NCBI RefSeq assembly: GCF_032814565.1
Contig: NZ_CP136521.1
Coordinates: forward strand, 1,522,501 to 1,586,500
Direction of reading: 5' to 3'
DNA: 64,000 bases
DNA from: Hwangdonia lutea
GTDB lineage: Bacteria; Bacteroidota; Bacteroidia; Flavobacteriales; Flavobacteriaceae
In this document: positions 27,801 through 36,085 of the stretch, one piece after another
Position numbering within the stretch: position 1 is the stretch's first letter
Layout of the letters: each line of letters opens with the position of its first letter
The notes under the pieces: generated by a model
The model's database searches: none
Told to the model about the DNA's origin: nothing
What the model saw: the letters and a program-made list of their open reading frames with translations, nothing else
Translations under genes and position numbers: made by a program

Positions 27801-27973
27801 TTTGTAGTTCCTTTAACAACTACCGATGCTCCGGGCAAGGGCATATTATCTTCTGCTGAACGTACTGAGCCTGTTATTGTTTTTTCATTTTGTGCCAACG
27901 CTACGGTTGTTGCAAACAAAAACAATAATAAGAACAGCACTTTATTTTTTTGATTAAAAAGTTTCAATTTCAT
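24896..27973 (-). CDS. SusC/RagA-family TonB-dependent outer-membrane transporter
   Basis: About 1025 residues from the ATG at 27973 (nine codons upstream a TTG could extend it). A signal peptide ends near VALAQ. A carboxypeptidase-regulatory-like domain follows (GASVVVKGTTNGTSTDFDGNF). The TonB box/plug begins DEVVVVGYGTQRKSD with IYGSRGANGVVLVTTKRG, and the rest is a 22-strand barrel ending in an aromatic residue (VRVKF). It imports glycan fragments bound by the SusD partner. It is the first structural gene of the glucan operon, with a tandem 11-bp repeat about 250 bases upstream. Confidence 0.95.
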   Translation of the reverse strand: MKLKLFNQKNKVLFLLLFLFATTVALAQNEKTITGSVRSAEDNMPLPGASVVVKGTTNGTSTDFDGNFSFSVNNTATTLTVSYLGYQTKEVAITSGALTILLNIDQNVLDEVVVVGYGTQRKSDIVNAVATANMEEAVLTPTSDVNEMLRGRIAGLQVDVGGGTLRPGGTSDIIFRGQGSIEGSVSAIYVVDGIIRDGGIEDIDSDDIESIEFLKDASAQAIYGSRGANGVVLVTTKRGKSGKVSVNYHGYITTKSIERNFDVYSGQEFAQLRREAVRSTIADDSYPNDEDIFSALELESIANNQFVDWENELVKNGSVNSQAISISGGTDMTKVFGSINYFKEDGLIPNSAYVRKTLRLNVDQKISNKLSVNFDLNILNDDTDRAANVNVITISPLGRAYDDNGNLTQFPSGEELSAVNPIWNLREQTNEEKGNDFVINVTPIWKITNDLTYQLKTNLTRRTSERGQYQSSLSSAGDDVDGVARIDNRLRESYLIENILTYDKAFSDDHKLNVTLVQSAQENQFSRTFTEAQGFTNESLGYDGITNAIGNVTVERDKNKQRLASFMARARYNLKNRYLFEATARGDGASVNSKNNKWSFNPAASFAWQIHKEPFLEDVEAINELKLRTSYGALVNDLGRAYTSLFTAEGQNYIFDAESASGYSPSVILPNPDLKFERITTLNFGLDFSMFKRVLVGNINYYDARTTDLLLRRGVPSITGYQYTFFNAGELQNSGIELSLTANIINKNDFKWSISTNWSNNKNKLIELYNDGDGNPILEDDAFNYYVGQPVGVLYQYEFDGIWQEGDDFANAPQANPDSALTQDNLRPGDIKIKDTNGVDDQGNKTGVPDGKITQEDRVFKDPNPDWFGSLSTTVAYKGFDLFVDFYAVEGATKRNPFLSEFNNGGTLSGKLNGVKVDYYTPENPSTTFPRPNFDTAPLYLNSLAIKDASYIRLRTVSLGYTLSEAISSSLNLEQIRFYATGTNLFTNTDYIGYSPEVNIRNTFSNADTGYPDATSFTFGVRVKF

Positions 27974-28224
27974 TCGAGTGTAGTTTAATGTTAGTTTCAA
28001 AAAAAATAGTTTATGCTGATTTTACCTTTAGTTAAAAAATCAATCAATGTAAACTTAACCTCAAATGCTGAGAAATCCGCAATATAATAGCCGATAAAAA
28101 ACGAACATGGCAACAAAACCAACTGAGATTCGATATTTTGTCAGCGCAAAACCCTGTAAACACTGAGCAATCAGAATTTCATATTTTTTATATAAATGCT
28201 TAAAAAACAAGTGGTTTTATGCAC

Positions 28225-28246
28225 ATGTCGTGGTAATGTCGTGGTA
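28225..28246 (-). promoter_or_regulatory. Tandem 11-bp repeat, possible activator site for susC
   Basis: ATGTCGTGGTA occurs twice head to tail at 28225-28235 and 28236-28246, one helical turn apart. It lies between the regulator stop (28268) and the susC start (27973). A related ACGACTTGTCGT palindrome follows at 28252-28263. The spacing suits a dimeric or cooperative DNA-binding protein. Confidence 0.5.
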
Positions 28247-28267
28247 AAATAACGACTTGTCGTGTTG

Positions 28268-31036
28268 CTAAAATTTTAAGATGTACTCCACAAGACCATC
28301 ATCGTGCTCCAAACCTAGTTTTTTTCTTAATCGGTAGCGTTTGGTTTCAACGCTTTTTATAGATATATTAAGCAATGGCGCCATTTCTTTTGAAGATAAA
28401 TTAAGGCGTAAATAGGCGCAAAAACGTAGGTCGTTTGGGGTTAAATCGGGGTGTGAACTTTTTATTTTTTCTAAAAAATCTTTATCCGCATTGTTAAAAG
28501 CCTGTTCGAAAAAAGACCAATCTTTTGTATCATTTAAATTACTATTTATAAGTTCTATGGCCGTATTGTTATCAATATGTTTTGTTTTTTTAAGCTCTTT
28601 TTTAATCTTGTTTAAAACCCTATTCTTTTTAATAATACTCATAGTAGATATAGCCAACTCCCTGTTTTTATTATCTATATCCTGATTTAGTTTTTCGTTT
28701 TTTATCTGCATAATCATTTGTTCATTCTCCATTTGTTCGTGCTTAAACTTTTCTGAATAATAGCGTTTATAAGCTTTATGCGTAATTAAAATAATGATTA
28801 AAAGCAGCAGAACATAAAGGGACAAAGCCGTGTTTGAAAGGTACCACGGTCTGCTAACAGTAAAACTGTAAGACAATGTGTTTTTAGAAAGTGCGTTTCC
28901 AACCTTAGCACGCGCCATAAAGGTATAATCGCCAAACGACAGATTTTCGAAGGTAACTTGGGTGTTTTCAGTCCACTTGCTCCACTTATTTGAATGCCCT
29001 TCAAGCATGTATTGGTATTTAACGTTTAAGTATTTGTGATACTCGGGCACTGAATAATTAAAAGACAACAAGCCCTGTTTGTAATTAAACACTCCATTGG
29101 TGTTTAGCGCATAATGGCTATTATTATCATCAACATCTTGTATGGCAATTGAATTTAAAAAGATTTCATAATCTATGTCATCATTAAATTTTGATAGATC
29201 CAATGTCATGTAACCATTTGCCGTACCCAATACATAGGTTGAGCGATTAATAAGCGAAATATTCTCGTAACCCAAAACACCTTTTCTTAATTTTGAAGGA
29301 ATAGGAATATTGTTGATAACTGGTTGGTTTGTAACATCGTCGTTTTCAACAAAGCTTATGTTGTCTTTTGAAAACGCCCAAAGTTTTTCGTTTTTATCTA
29401 CTACTAATTTGCCTGAAATATAGTCGCCACTTTTAATAATTTTACTTAAAATGGAATCTCTTTGAAACGCATTTTTGGTTGTATTATATATAAAAAGCCC
29501 TTCTTCGGATGCATAATGAATATCATTTTTATATTTTATTAAACTCGAATTTTTCCCCAAAGGCAAACTTGTTTCCATGTCTAATTTTTGCACTTTGGTC
29601 AGGCTGTCATTCAGCTTTAATTTAAACACGCCTTTATATTCGTGGCTCACCCAAATCTGATTTTCATCATCAATTTCTAAATATCGTGATGAGTTTTTAA
29701 AGCCTTCAACTTTATTTCTTATACGCCAAAAATTATTCACTTTTTCAAGGATGAATAAGCCATTATAATTTCCTTGAAGCAAAAGATTTTGTTGCTCTGG
29801 AATGCGCTTAAAAGTCCACGCCCCTAATACGCTACTTATTTTGTTTGCTTTATTTTCTACAATTAAAAACGTACCCAAATGATGCCCACAAAATAAATAC
29901 TCATCATTATAATTAAACAAATCCCAAACCTGTCCAGCGGTGCCTTCAATAAACCTAAACGTATCATCATCAGCTTTTAATCGCCTATAAAACAAACCTT
30001 GGTTAGAGCCAATATACAACACGTTTTTAAACACTTGCGTTGTGTATACGGTGCCTAAAACGCCATCGTAATCAAAAAAAGTTTTTATGGCAGATTTTAC
30101 ATTTATGCAATTAATACCGTTGTCTAAACCCGCCCAAACATTGTTTGCATTATCTTCAAATAGCGACAAAACGGTGTTGTTGCTTAGTCCTTTTTTTTGA
30201 GTGATTTGGTAATTTATTGTTCCGTTTTCTGATATGTGCAACACGCCATCGGAAATAGTGCCTATCATAAAACTTTTGTCCTTTAACTGAATGCTACTAA
30301 AAACGCTCATGGTATTTAAAACCGCATCGGCTTTTATGTTCCACGGTATTAATTGATTGTTTTTAATTTTATAAAACCCTGCGTTTCGCGTTATGATGAT
30401 TAAGCTTTCTTTGCCGTTGAACATATTGATTACACGCCCCGATTTTACAATGTCACTATCAATAATGAGTTTGGGTTTACCTTCTTCAATAGTATAAATA
30501 CCTTCATTGGCAACGTGATAATAGATCTGATTTTTAACCTTAAAAGTTTTGTAAATGATATTGGATGCCTTAACAATTTTAAAGGTTTCGGTTTGCGAAT
30601 TGTAAAAATAAATTTTGGCGTTAGACTGAAAAACCACCCATTCGTTGTACTCAATAATGTTCCAAATCTGTTCGTCTTCCAACATCTTCTTATCAAGTTT
30701 AGAAGACAACGACAGATAGTTTAGTGTACCAAATTCGTTTTTATTCCAATAGCCAAACTCAGCATAACAACCTGTGTATATTTTATCTTTAATAACATTT
30801 ACGGCCCTAATTATGGTGTTGTTTGGTGAGGCATAAGTTGTCCATTCTGCGCCATTATATTCCAACAAGCCTTTATTATTGGCAACATATATAAAATTAT
30901 TTGATGCCTGGGAAAGCATCCAATTTTGGTTGTCTCCCAAATAATTTTCAGCACTAAATTTTTCAATAGGAGGCAATTCCTGACTAAAAGACAACAGGCT
31001 TAACAAGATTAAAAAAACGCTCTTTAAAATTTTCAT
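28268..31036 (-). CDS. Periplasmic-sensor LuxR-type regulator (Reg_prop/Y_Y_Y)
   Basis: A 922-residue one-component membrane regulator. A signal peptide is followed by a two-component-regulator-propeller-type sensor (repeats such as NNVWAGLDNGIN and NQIWVSHEYKGVFKL) to about residue 640. A Y_Y_Y domain (YQYMLEGHSNKWSKW) follows, one membrane helix near 745-765, and a charged coiled coil. The C-terminal LuxR-type HTH (LTPNDLRFCAYLRLNLSSKEMAPLLN then SVETKRYRLRKKLGL) is clear. There is no kinase domain. It probably senses a glycan breakdown product and activates the susC operon just downstream on the same strand. Confidence 0.88.
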   Translation of the reverse strand: MKILKSVFLILLSLLSFSQELPPIEKFSAENYLGDNQNWMLSQASNNFIYVANNKGLLEYNGAEWTTYASPNNTIIRAVNVIKDKIYTGCYAEFGYWNKNEFGTLNYLSLSSKLDKKMLEDEQIWNIIEYNEWVVFQSNAKIYFYNSQTETFKIVKASNIIYKTFKVKNQIYYHVANEGIYTIEEGKPKLIIDSDIVKSGRVINMFNGKESLIIITRNAGFYKIKNNQLIPWNIKADAVLNTMSVFSSIQLKDKSFMIGTISDGVLHISENGTINYQITQKKGLSNNTVLSLFEDNANNVWAGLDNGINCINVKSAIKTFFDYDGVLGTVYTTQVFKNVLYIGSNQGLFYRRLKADDDTFRFIEGTAGQVWDLFNYNDEYLFCGHHLGTFLIVENKANKISSVLGAWTFKRIPEQQNLLLQGNYNGLFILEKVNNFWRIRNKVEGFKNSSRYLEIDDENQIWVSHEYKGVFKLKLNDSLTKVQKLDMETSLPLGKNSSLIKYKNDIHYASEEGLFIYNTTKNAFQRDSILSKIIKSGDYISGKLVVDKNEKLWAFSKDNISFVENDDVTNQPVINNIPIPSKLRKGVLGYENISLINRSTYVLGTANGYMTLDLSKFNDDIDYEIFLNSIAIQDVDDNNSHYALNTNGVFNYKQGLLSFNYSVPEYHKYLNVKYQYMLEGHSNKWSKWTENTQVTFENLSFGDYTFMARAKVGNALSKNTLSYSFTVSRPWYLSNTALSLYVLLLLIIILITHKAYKRYYSEKFKHEQMENEQMIMQIKNEKLNQDIDNKNRELAISTMSIIKKNRVLNKIKKELKKTKHIDNNTAIELINSNLNDTKDWSFFEQAFNNADKDFLEKIKSSHPDLTPNDLRFCAYLRLNLSSKEMAPLLNISIKSVETKRYRLRKKLGLEHDDGLVEYILKF

Positions 31037-31160
31037 TTATTAATTAGAATTGAAAGCAATGAACCGTTTGTGCTTTCTTTTGAATAAAGATAGTTTTAGA
31101 AAACGACTAAACAAAATCACCTACTAAAGTCCTGAAACGAACTGTTCGCTTTTGAAAATT

Positions 31161-31889
31161 TTAAGACAATGCCAACATTAATAAAGATGCTAAACATGCG
31201 CCGATAATAGGACCAAAAACAGGAATCCAAGCATAGCTCCAATCACTTGCTGCCTTGTTTTTTATGGGAAGTAGGGCATGAACAATTCGCGGGCCTAAGT
31301 CACGTGCCGGATTAATAGCATATCCTGTTGTGCCACCCAACGACAAACCGATAGACCAAACCAAAAAAGCCACCGGTAACGCCCCTAAAGAACCTAAACC
31401 AATAACGGTTTCCGTCTCATTTATTGTAGCATTTGTAAAGTATAAAATGGTAAATATGAGCACAAAAGTACCCACGGCTTCGCTAAAAAAATTAGAAAAC
31501 GTATGCCTTATGGCTGGTGCCGTACAGAACACTGCTTTTTTGGTATCGGCATCTTCGGTTTCATCAAAATGATTTTTATAAAACATCCAAACCGCAGAAG
31601 ACCCTAACATAGCACCAAGCATTTGGGCTAAAATATATAGCGGTACATCGCTCCAAGGAAATTTTCCTGCGACTGCTAAACTAATACTCACAGCGGGATT
31701 TATGTGTGCACCGCTGTAAGGTCCCGCAATAACCACGGCCACATAAACCGCCAAGGCCCAACCCGTGGTTATTACAATCCAACCGCTATTATTGCCTATG
31801 GTTTTGTTTAAAATCACGTTTGCCACAACGCCACCGCCCAATAAAATAAGTATGGCTGTTCCTATAATTTCTGCAATAAATGGTGTCAT
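31161..31889 (-). CDS. glpF: Glycerol uptake facilitator (MIP family)
   Basis: A 242-residue six-helix channel with both NPA motifs: GAHINPAVSI near residue 65 and GYAINPARDLGPR near residue 190. Asp after the second NPAR is the hallmark of aquaglyceroporins (GlpF) rather than water-only aquaporins. It lets glycerol cross the inner membrane. It follows glpK on the minus strand after 200 bases, and the glucan regulator follows it after 124 bases. Its position between the glycerol enzymes and the glucan locus is the physical link between the two. Confidence 0.92.
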   Translation of the reverse strand: MTPFIAEIIGTAILILLGGGVVANVILNKTIGNNSGWIVITTGWALAVYVAVVIAGPYSGAHINPAVSISLAVAGKFPWSDVPLYILAQMLGAMLGSSAVWMFYKNHFDETEDADTKKAVFCTAPAIRHTFSNFFSEAVGTFVLIFTILYFTNATINETETVIGLGSLGALPVAFLVWSIGLSLGGTTGYAINPARDLGPRIVHALLPIKNKAASDWSYAWIPVFGPIIGACLASLLMLALS

Positions 31890-32089
31890 AGTGGTTTCTG
31901 ATTTACAATTAACGATTTTTTGATTATATGATTTAAGACCGCTGCACTATAGCGCAAACGGCAAAGAACTTACTCGAAACTAATTTATAATTTATTTCTT
32001 TCGATTTATTCAAGGTTGGTGATTTTTATTTTGGTGAACTATTTTGCGGTTGTAAGTTTCCTCTCCTCCGACAAGATCATAGGATAAGG
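31890..32089. other. Gap between glpK and glpF
   Basis: About 200 AT-rich bases without a gene. A lone CGAAAC half-site near 31975 resembles the DeoR-type operator repeats upstream of glpD, but no tandem copy is present. No terminator is obvious. Confidence 0.5.
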
Positions 32090-33586
32090 CTATTTATCTT
32101 TTGTCCAATATTCCAAAGCATCAATAGCTTTGTACCAGCCTTTGATGTTTTCATCGATAACGGCTCTTTTTTCAGTAGGCTTAAAGTGTTTATCTGTTTG
32201 CCATATTTGTTGAATTTCTTCAGGGTTATCCCAATAGCCCACAGCCAATCCTGCTAAAAATGCAGCACCCATGGCCGTGGTTTCTACCACTTTAGGGCGT
32301 ACGGTTTCGGTATTTAAAACATCGGCTTGAAATTGCATAAGCGAATTATTTACCGTAGCTCCGCCATCTACCCGCAACTCTTGTATCGAAATTCCGGAAT
32401 CGGCTTCCATAGCTTTTAACACATCCATGGTTTGATAAGCAATCGACTCTAATGCTGCCCGGGCAATGTGCGCATCGGTGCTGCCTCGCGTTAACCCAAA
32501 AATGGTGCCTTGTGCTTGCTGGTTCCAATGTGGTGCACCCAAGCCAGCGAATGCGGGCACAAAATATACACCTTCTGAACTCGACACCGAACTTGCAAGT
32601 GTTTCAACCTCTGATGAATTTCTAATAATTTTCAAGCTATCTCTTAACCATTGCACTACGGCTCCGGCAATAAATATGCTGCCTTCCAAAGCATACGATG
32701 TTTTTCCGTTTATTTTCCAAGCTACCGTGGTAAGTAAGTTGTTTTTAGAAACGGTTGGTTTATCGCCAATATTCATCAACATAAAGCACCCCGTTCCGTA
32801 AGTGTTTTTTACCATGCCCGGTTTGGTACACATTTGTCCGAATAATGCCGCTTGTTGATCGCCAGCAATTCCAGAAATAGGAATGTTGGCATCGTAAAAC
32901 GTAGATTTGGTGTGCCCGTAAACCTCGCTCGATTGTTTTACCTCCGGAAGCATGCTTTTGGGAATGGTTAATAATTCTAATAAATTATCATCCCAATCCA
33001 TGGTGTTTATATTGAACAGCAAGGTTCGTGACGCATTGGTAACATCGGTAATATGCTGATTGCCTTTTGTAAAGTTCCATATTAACCAAGTATCAATTGT
33101 GCCCAAAAGAAGTTCGCCAGATTCCGCTTTTTGCCGTGCACCTTCAACATGGTCTAAAATCCATTTTACTTTTGTGCCCGAAAAATACGAATCGATTACC
33201 AATCCTGTCTTTTCCCTTATCGTTTTTTCGTGCCCTTGTTTTTTAAGTTCATCGCAATAATTAGAGGTTCTTTTGTCTTGCCAAACAATAGCATTATAAA
33301 CGGGCTTGCCTGTTTTTTTATCCCAAACAACAACGGTTTCACGTTGATTGGTAATACCAATAGCAGCAATATTTTCAACATTCAATCCTTGTTTTGCAAT
33401 CGCTTCTGCAGCTACTCCAGCTTGCGAAGACCAGATTTCCAACGGATCGTGTTCCACCCACCCCGGTTTAGGAAAATATTGGGTAAACTCTTTTTGAGCC
33501 AACGAAATGATGCTTCCTTTTTTATCAAAAACTATGGCTCTGGAACTTGTTGTTCCTTGGTCTAAGGCTAGTATGTATTTTTCCAT
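32090..33586 (-). CDS. glpK: Glycerol kinase
   Basis: A 498-residue FGGY-family kinase making sn-glycerol 3-phosphate from glycerol and ATP. The N-terminal phosphate-binding loop [14 protein letters not shown], the substrate region [11 protein letters not shown], the FGGY signature region and the C-terminal [17 protein letters not shown] all match GlpK. Length is typical. It lies 16 bases downstream of glpD, and both are on the minus strand with glpF after them. Control is probably by the divergent DeoR regulator through the glpD promoter. Confidence 0.97.
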   Translation of the reverse strand: MEKYILALDQGTTSSRAIVFDKKGSIISLAQKEFTQYFPKPGWVEHDPLEIWSSQAGVAAEAIAKQGLNVENIAAIGITNQRETVVVWDKKTGKPVYNAIVWQDKRTSNYCDELKKQGHEKTIREKTGLVIDSYFSGTKVKWILDHVEGARQKAESGELLLGTIDTWLIWNFTKGNQHITDVTNASRTLLFNINTMDWDDNLLELLTIPKSMLPEVKQSSEVYGHTKSTFYDANIPISGIAGDQQAALFGQMCTKPGMVKNTYGTGCFMLMNIGDKPTVSKNNLLTTVAWKINGKTSYALEGSIFIAGAVVQWLRDSLKIIRNSSEVETLASSVSSSEGVYFVPAFAGLGAPHWNQQAQGTIFGLTRGSTDAHIARAALESIAYQTMDVLKAMEADSGISIQELRVDGGATVNNSLMQFQADVLNTETVRPKVVETTAMGAAFLAGLAVGYWDNPEEIQQIWQTDKHFKPTEKRAVIDENIKGWYKAIDALEYWTKDK

Positions 33587-33602
33587 AATAATGATTTGTT
33601 AG

Positions 33603-35171
33603 TTAATTTTTTATGACATAATGACTAGCAATTTTTAAAAAACCTGAAATTTGTTGCTGTCTCCAGTCATCAGTTTTATTTAATTCTTTCGTTAAAATAG
33701 CGGCTACCATTGGAGCAATTTCTATAGCCGCCTCGGCATCAAAAAACAGAACTCTCACACGTCTTGCCAAAACATCTTCAATAGTTCTTGCCATTTCGTT
33801 TCGTATCGCCCAAACCACTTCTGCTTTTGTAAATTCCAATCTTTGATGCAGCTTTTCGCCTAATTCTGGAAATTCCGCTATTAGTTTCTTAATCTCCTTT
33901 TGGTCACTTCCATAAATATATAAATGTTGTGATTTATCCACCATGCCACGCGCCCCATGAATTAATAAATCTTTGGTTCGGCATTGGGCATTGGGCAGTT
34001 TCCCCAGTGTAATGGCTTTATTTAAAACATCCTGTGCCATACGCCTGTAGGTGGTCCATTTACCGCCCGTTATGGTAATTAACTCAGAATCTGACACTAT
34101 AATTTTATGGCTTCGCGAAATTTCCTTTGTTTTTTCAGATTTGTCTTTTGGTGCCGCCAACGGACGTAATCCGGCAAATATGCTCAACACATCTTTTTTG
34201 GTAATCTTTTTTGTTAAATATCTATTGGCAGTTTCCAAAATAAAATCGATTTCCTTATCGAGTGCTTTGGGCTCTAAACTGTGGCTGTCCAATAAAGTAT
34301 CAGTTGTTCCAACCACGACGCGATTATGCCATGGCACTAAAAACAACACACGTCCGTCATCCGTTTTAGGAATCATAATCGCATCGTTTCCGGGTAAATA
34401 TGATTTATCCAAAACCAAGTGAATACCTTGACTTGGGCGAATGCTATTTTTTGCCAATGCATTGTCCATTTTTAAAACTTCATCTGTAAAAACACCCGTG
34501 GCATTAATAACCACCTTAGCGTTTAAAGCGTATGTTTTGTTGGTTTCTGCATCTGTAGCCTCAACACCATTAACCAGACCATTATTGTTTTTTAAAAGCT
34601 TTTCAACCTTAAAATGATTGAGTAAAGTTGCCCCATTTTCGATGGCCGTTTGCGCTATGCTTATGGCGAGCCTTGAATCGTCAAACTGACCATCATGATA
34701 AACAACTCCGCCTTTAAGATGTTCTGATTTTATGGTTTTTAACCGAGCAGCTGTTTCGGTTTTTGAAATTCTAACCGATTTTCCAAAGCTTAATTTTCCT
34801 GCTAAAAAATCGTATATTTTTAATCCGATGGTGTAAAAAAGGTTGTCCCACCATCTATAATTAGGAATGATAAAAGATTGATTACGCACTAAATGCGATG
34901 CGTTTTTAAGCATTAATCCTCTTTCGTAAAGCGCTTCTTTAACCAAATCGATATTTCCTTGCGCCAAATACCTCACGCCGCCGTGAACCAATTTAGTGCT
35001 TCGGCTGGAAGTGCCTTTTGCAAAATCAACCTGTTCTAAAAGCAAGGTTTTAAATCCGCGGGTTGTGCTATCTAAAGCAATACCTAAGCCCGTTGCACCA
35101 CCGCCAATGATAATGACATCCCAATTTGAATGCGCTTTTAACTGTTGAATTAATGTATCCCTATCAAACAA
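33603..35171 (-). CDS. glpD: Aerobic glycerol-3-phosphate dehydrogenase
   Basis: An FAD enzyme that oxidises glycerol 3-phosphate to dihydroxyacetone phosphate at the inner membrane. The FAD-binding VIIIGGGATGLG, the family block TSSRSTKLVHGGVRYL and the C-terminal extension are all present. I start it at the TTG at 35171 (LFDRDTLIQQL). An ATG at 35306 is in frame, but the 45 residues it would add are low-complexity and overlap a promoter and operator (35211-35252), so that start is unlikely. From 35171 the protein is 522 residues, a normal length. It heads glpD-glpK-glpF. Confidence 0.92.
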   Translation of the reverse strand: MFDRDTLIQQLKAHSNWDVIIIGGGATGLGIALDSTTRGFKTLLLEQVDFAKGTSSRSTKLVHGGVRYLAQGNIDLVKEALYERGLMLKNASHLVRNQSFIIPNYRWWDNLFYTIGLKIYDFLAGKLSFGKSVRISKTETAARLKTIKSEHLKGGVVYHDGQFDDSRLAISIAQTAIENGATLLNHFKVEKLLKNNNGLVNGVEATDAETNKTYALNAKVVINATGVFTDEVLKMDNALAKNSIRPSQGIHLVLDKSYLPGNDAIMIPKTDDGRVLFLVPWHNRVVVGTTDTLLDSHSLEPKALDKEIDFILETANRYLTKKITKKDVLSIFAGLRPLAAPKDKSEKTKEISRSHKIIVSDSELITITGGKWTTYRRMAQDVLNKAITLGKLPNAQCRTKDLLIHGARGMVDKSQHLYIYGSDQKEIKKLIAEFPELGEKLHQRLEFTKAEVVWAIRNEMARTIEDVLARRVRVLFFDAEAAIEIAPMVAAILTKELNKTDDWRQQQISGFLKIASHYVIKN

Positions 35172-35210
35172 ATCAACTTTTTTTTTGCTTTGATTATTTA
35201 TATTTATTTT

Positions 35211-35218
35211 CAAATGTA
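35211..35218 (-). promoter_or_regulatory. -7 box of the glpD promoter
   Basis: TACATTTG on the minus strand matches TAnnTTTG, with a TTG 23 bases upstream as a possible -33. Transcription would begin about 30 bases before the TTG start at 35171. This supports that start over the upstream ATG. Confidence 0.6.
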
Positions 35219-35232
35219 TCAAAATTAATTTT

Positions 35233-35252
35233 AAAACGAAACAAAACGAAAC
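35233..35252. promoter_or_regulatory. Tandem AAAACGAAAC operator upstream of glpD
   Basis: Two perfect 10-bp copies in tandem (35233-35242 and 35243-35252), starting 14 bases upstream of the -7 box and covering the -33 region. Direct repeats of GAAAC (TTTC in reverse) on one face of the helix are the kind of site bound by AgaR-type DeoR proteins, and a DeoR gene is divergent next to it. Confidence 0.65.
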
Positions 35253-35311
35253 TATTTTATGAAATAAGCGACAAAAATTAAAATAATTAACTTCGTTTAT
35301 CTTCATTTACT

Positions 35312-35319
35312 TATATTTG
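35312..35319 (+). promoter_or_regulatory. Candidate -7 box for the DeoR gene (near leaderless)
   Basis: TATATTTG, ending 5 bases before the ATG at 35325. This is the same geometry as at 9526-9533 before the AddA-like gene. Confidence 0.4.
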
Positions 35320-35324
35320 ATTAT

Positions 35325-36077
35325 ATGCAGCGACATGAGACCATATTGAACATATTAGCTAAAGAAAAGCACGTTGAAGTTTTAGATTTATGTAAACAAC
35401 TAAATGTTTCTGCGGTTACCATTAGAAAGGATTTAAAGCTTTTAGAGGAAAAAGGCTTGTTGTTTAGAACCCATGGTGGTGCATCTTTGGAAAACCCATA
35501 CATTAAAGAGAAAGCTGTAATTGAAAAAGAAAAAATTTCGGTTGAAGAAAAAAACGGTATCGCGCAAGCCGCAGCAACAAAAATTGACGAAAACGACTCC
35601 ATAATGATTGCTTCGGGAACCACTGTTCAGGCGCTTTCAAAATTTATAAAACCTAAAAACAAGCTCACGGTAATCACCTCATCCCTATACGCTGTTTTGC
35701 ATTTAATCCATGATAAAAACATAGAAATTCTACAGCTTGGTGGCTATATTCGGCATAGTTCAGCCTCGGTAATTGGTACTTATGCGTCCCAGATTTTAGA
35801 TAGTATTTCGTGCAGTAAGCTTTTTTTAGGTGTTGATGGGATTGATTTTGATTATGGCCTATCTACAACAAGTTTAGAAGAAGCGCAATTGAACCAAAAA
35901 ATGCTAGCATCGGCCCAAAAAATTATTGTTTTAGCAGATTCTTCAAAATTCGGAAAAAAGAGTTTCGCAAAGATTTGTAATTTGAATGCTATTGATGAGA
36001 TTATTACAGATAGGGGTATTTCATCAACAATCAAAAAGAAATTAGAAGAAAATGGTGTTAAGGTTACCGTTGTTTAA
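35325..36077 (+). CDS. DeoR/GlpR-family regulator of glycerol genes
   Basis: A 250-residue repressor. The N-terminal DeoR winged HTH (MQRHETILNIL, KHVEVLDLCKQLNVSAVTIRKDLKLLEEKG, then FRTHGGA) is textbook. The C-terminal sugar-phosphate-isomerase-like sensor domain carries IASGTTVQ, TSSLYAVLHL, LGGYIR, GVDGID and LADSSKFG. Members bind phosphorylated sugars or glycerol 3-phosphate. It is divergent from glpD and converges with the sulfatase at 36086. Identical-type operator repeats precede glpD and the sulfatase, so it probably represses both. GlpR function is inferred from context. Confidence 0.9.
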   Translation: MQRHETILNILAKEKHVEVLDLCKQLNVSAVTIRKDLKLLEEKGLLFRTHGGASLENPYIKEKAVIEKEKISVEEKNGIAQAAATKIDENDSIMIASGTTVQALSKFIKPKNKLTVITSSLYAVLHLIHDKNIEILQLGGYIRHSSASVIGTYASQILDSISCSKLFLGVDGIDFDYGLSTTSLEEAQLNQKMLASAQKIIVLADSSKFGKKSFAKICNLNAIDEIITDRGISSTIKKKLEENGVKVTVV

Positions 36078-36085
36078 CAGCTGTT

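Noticed and set aside
34051-34422. Plus-strand open frames inside glpD, GH3, susC and recJ
   Set aside because: They are antisense shadows of strongly supported genes, with no family signal and unlike composition.
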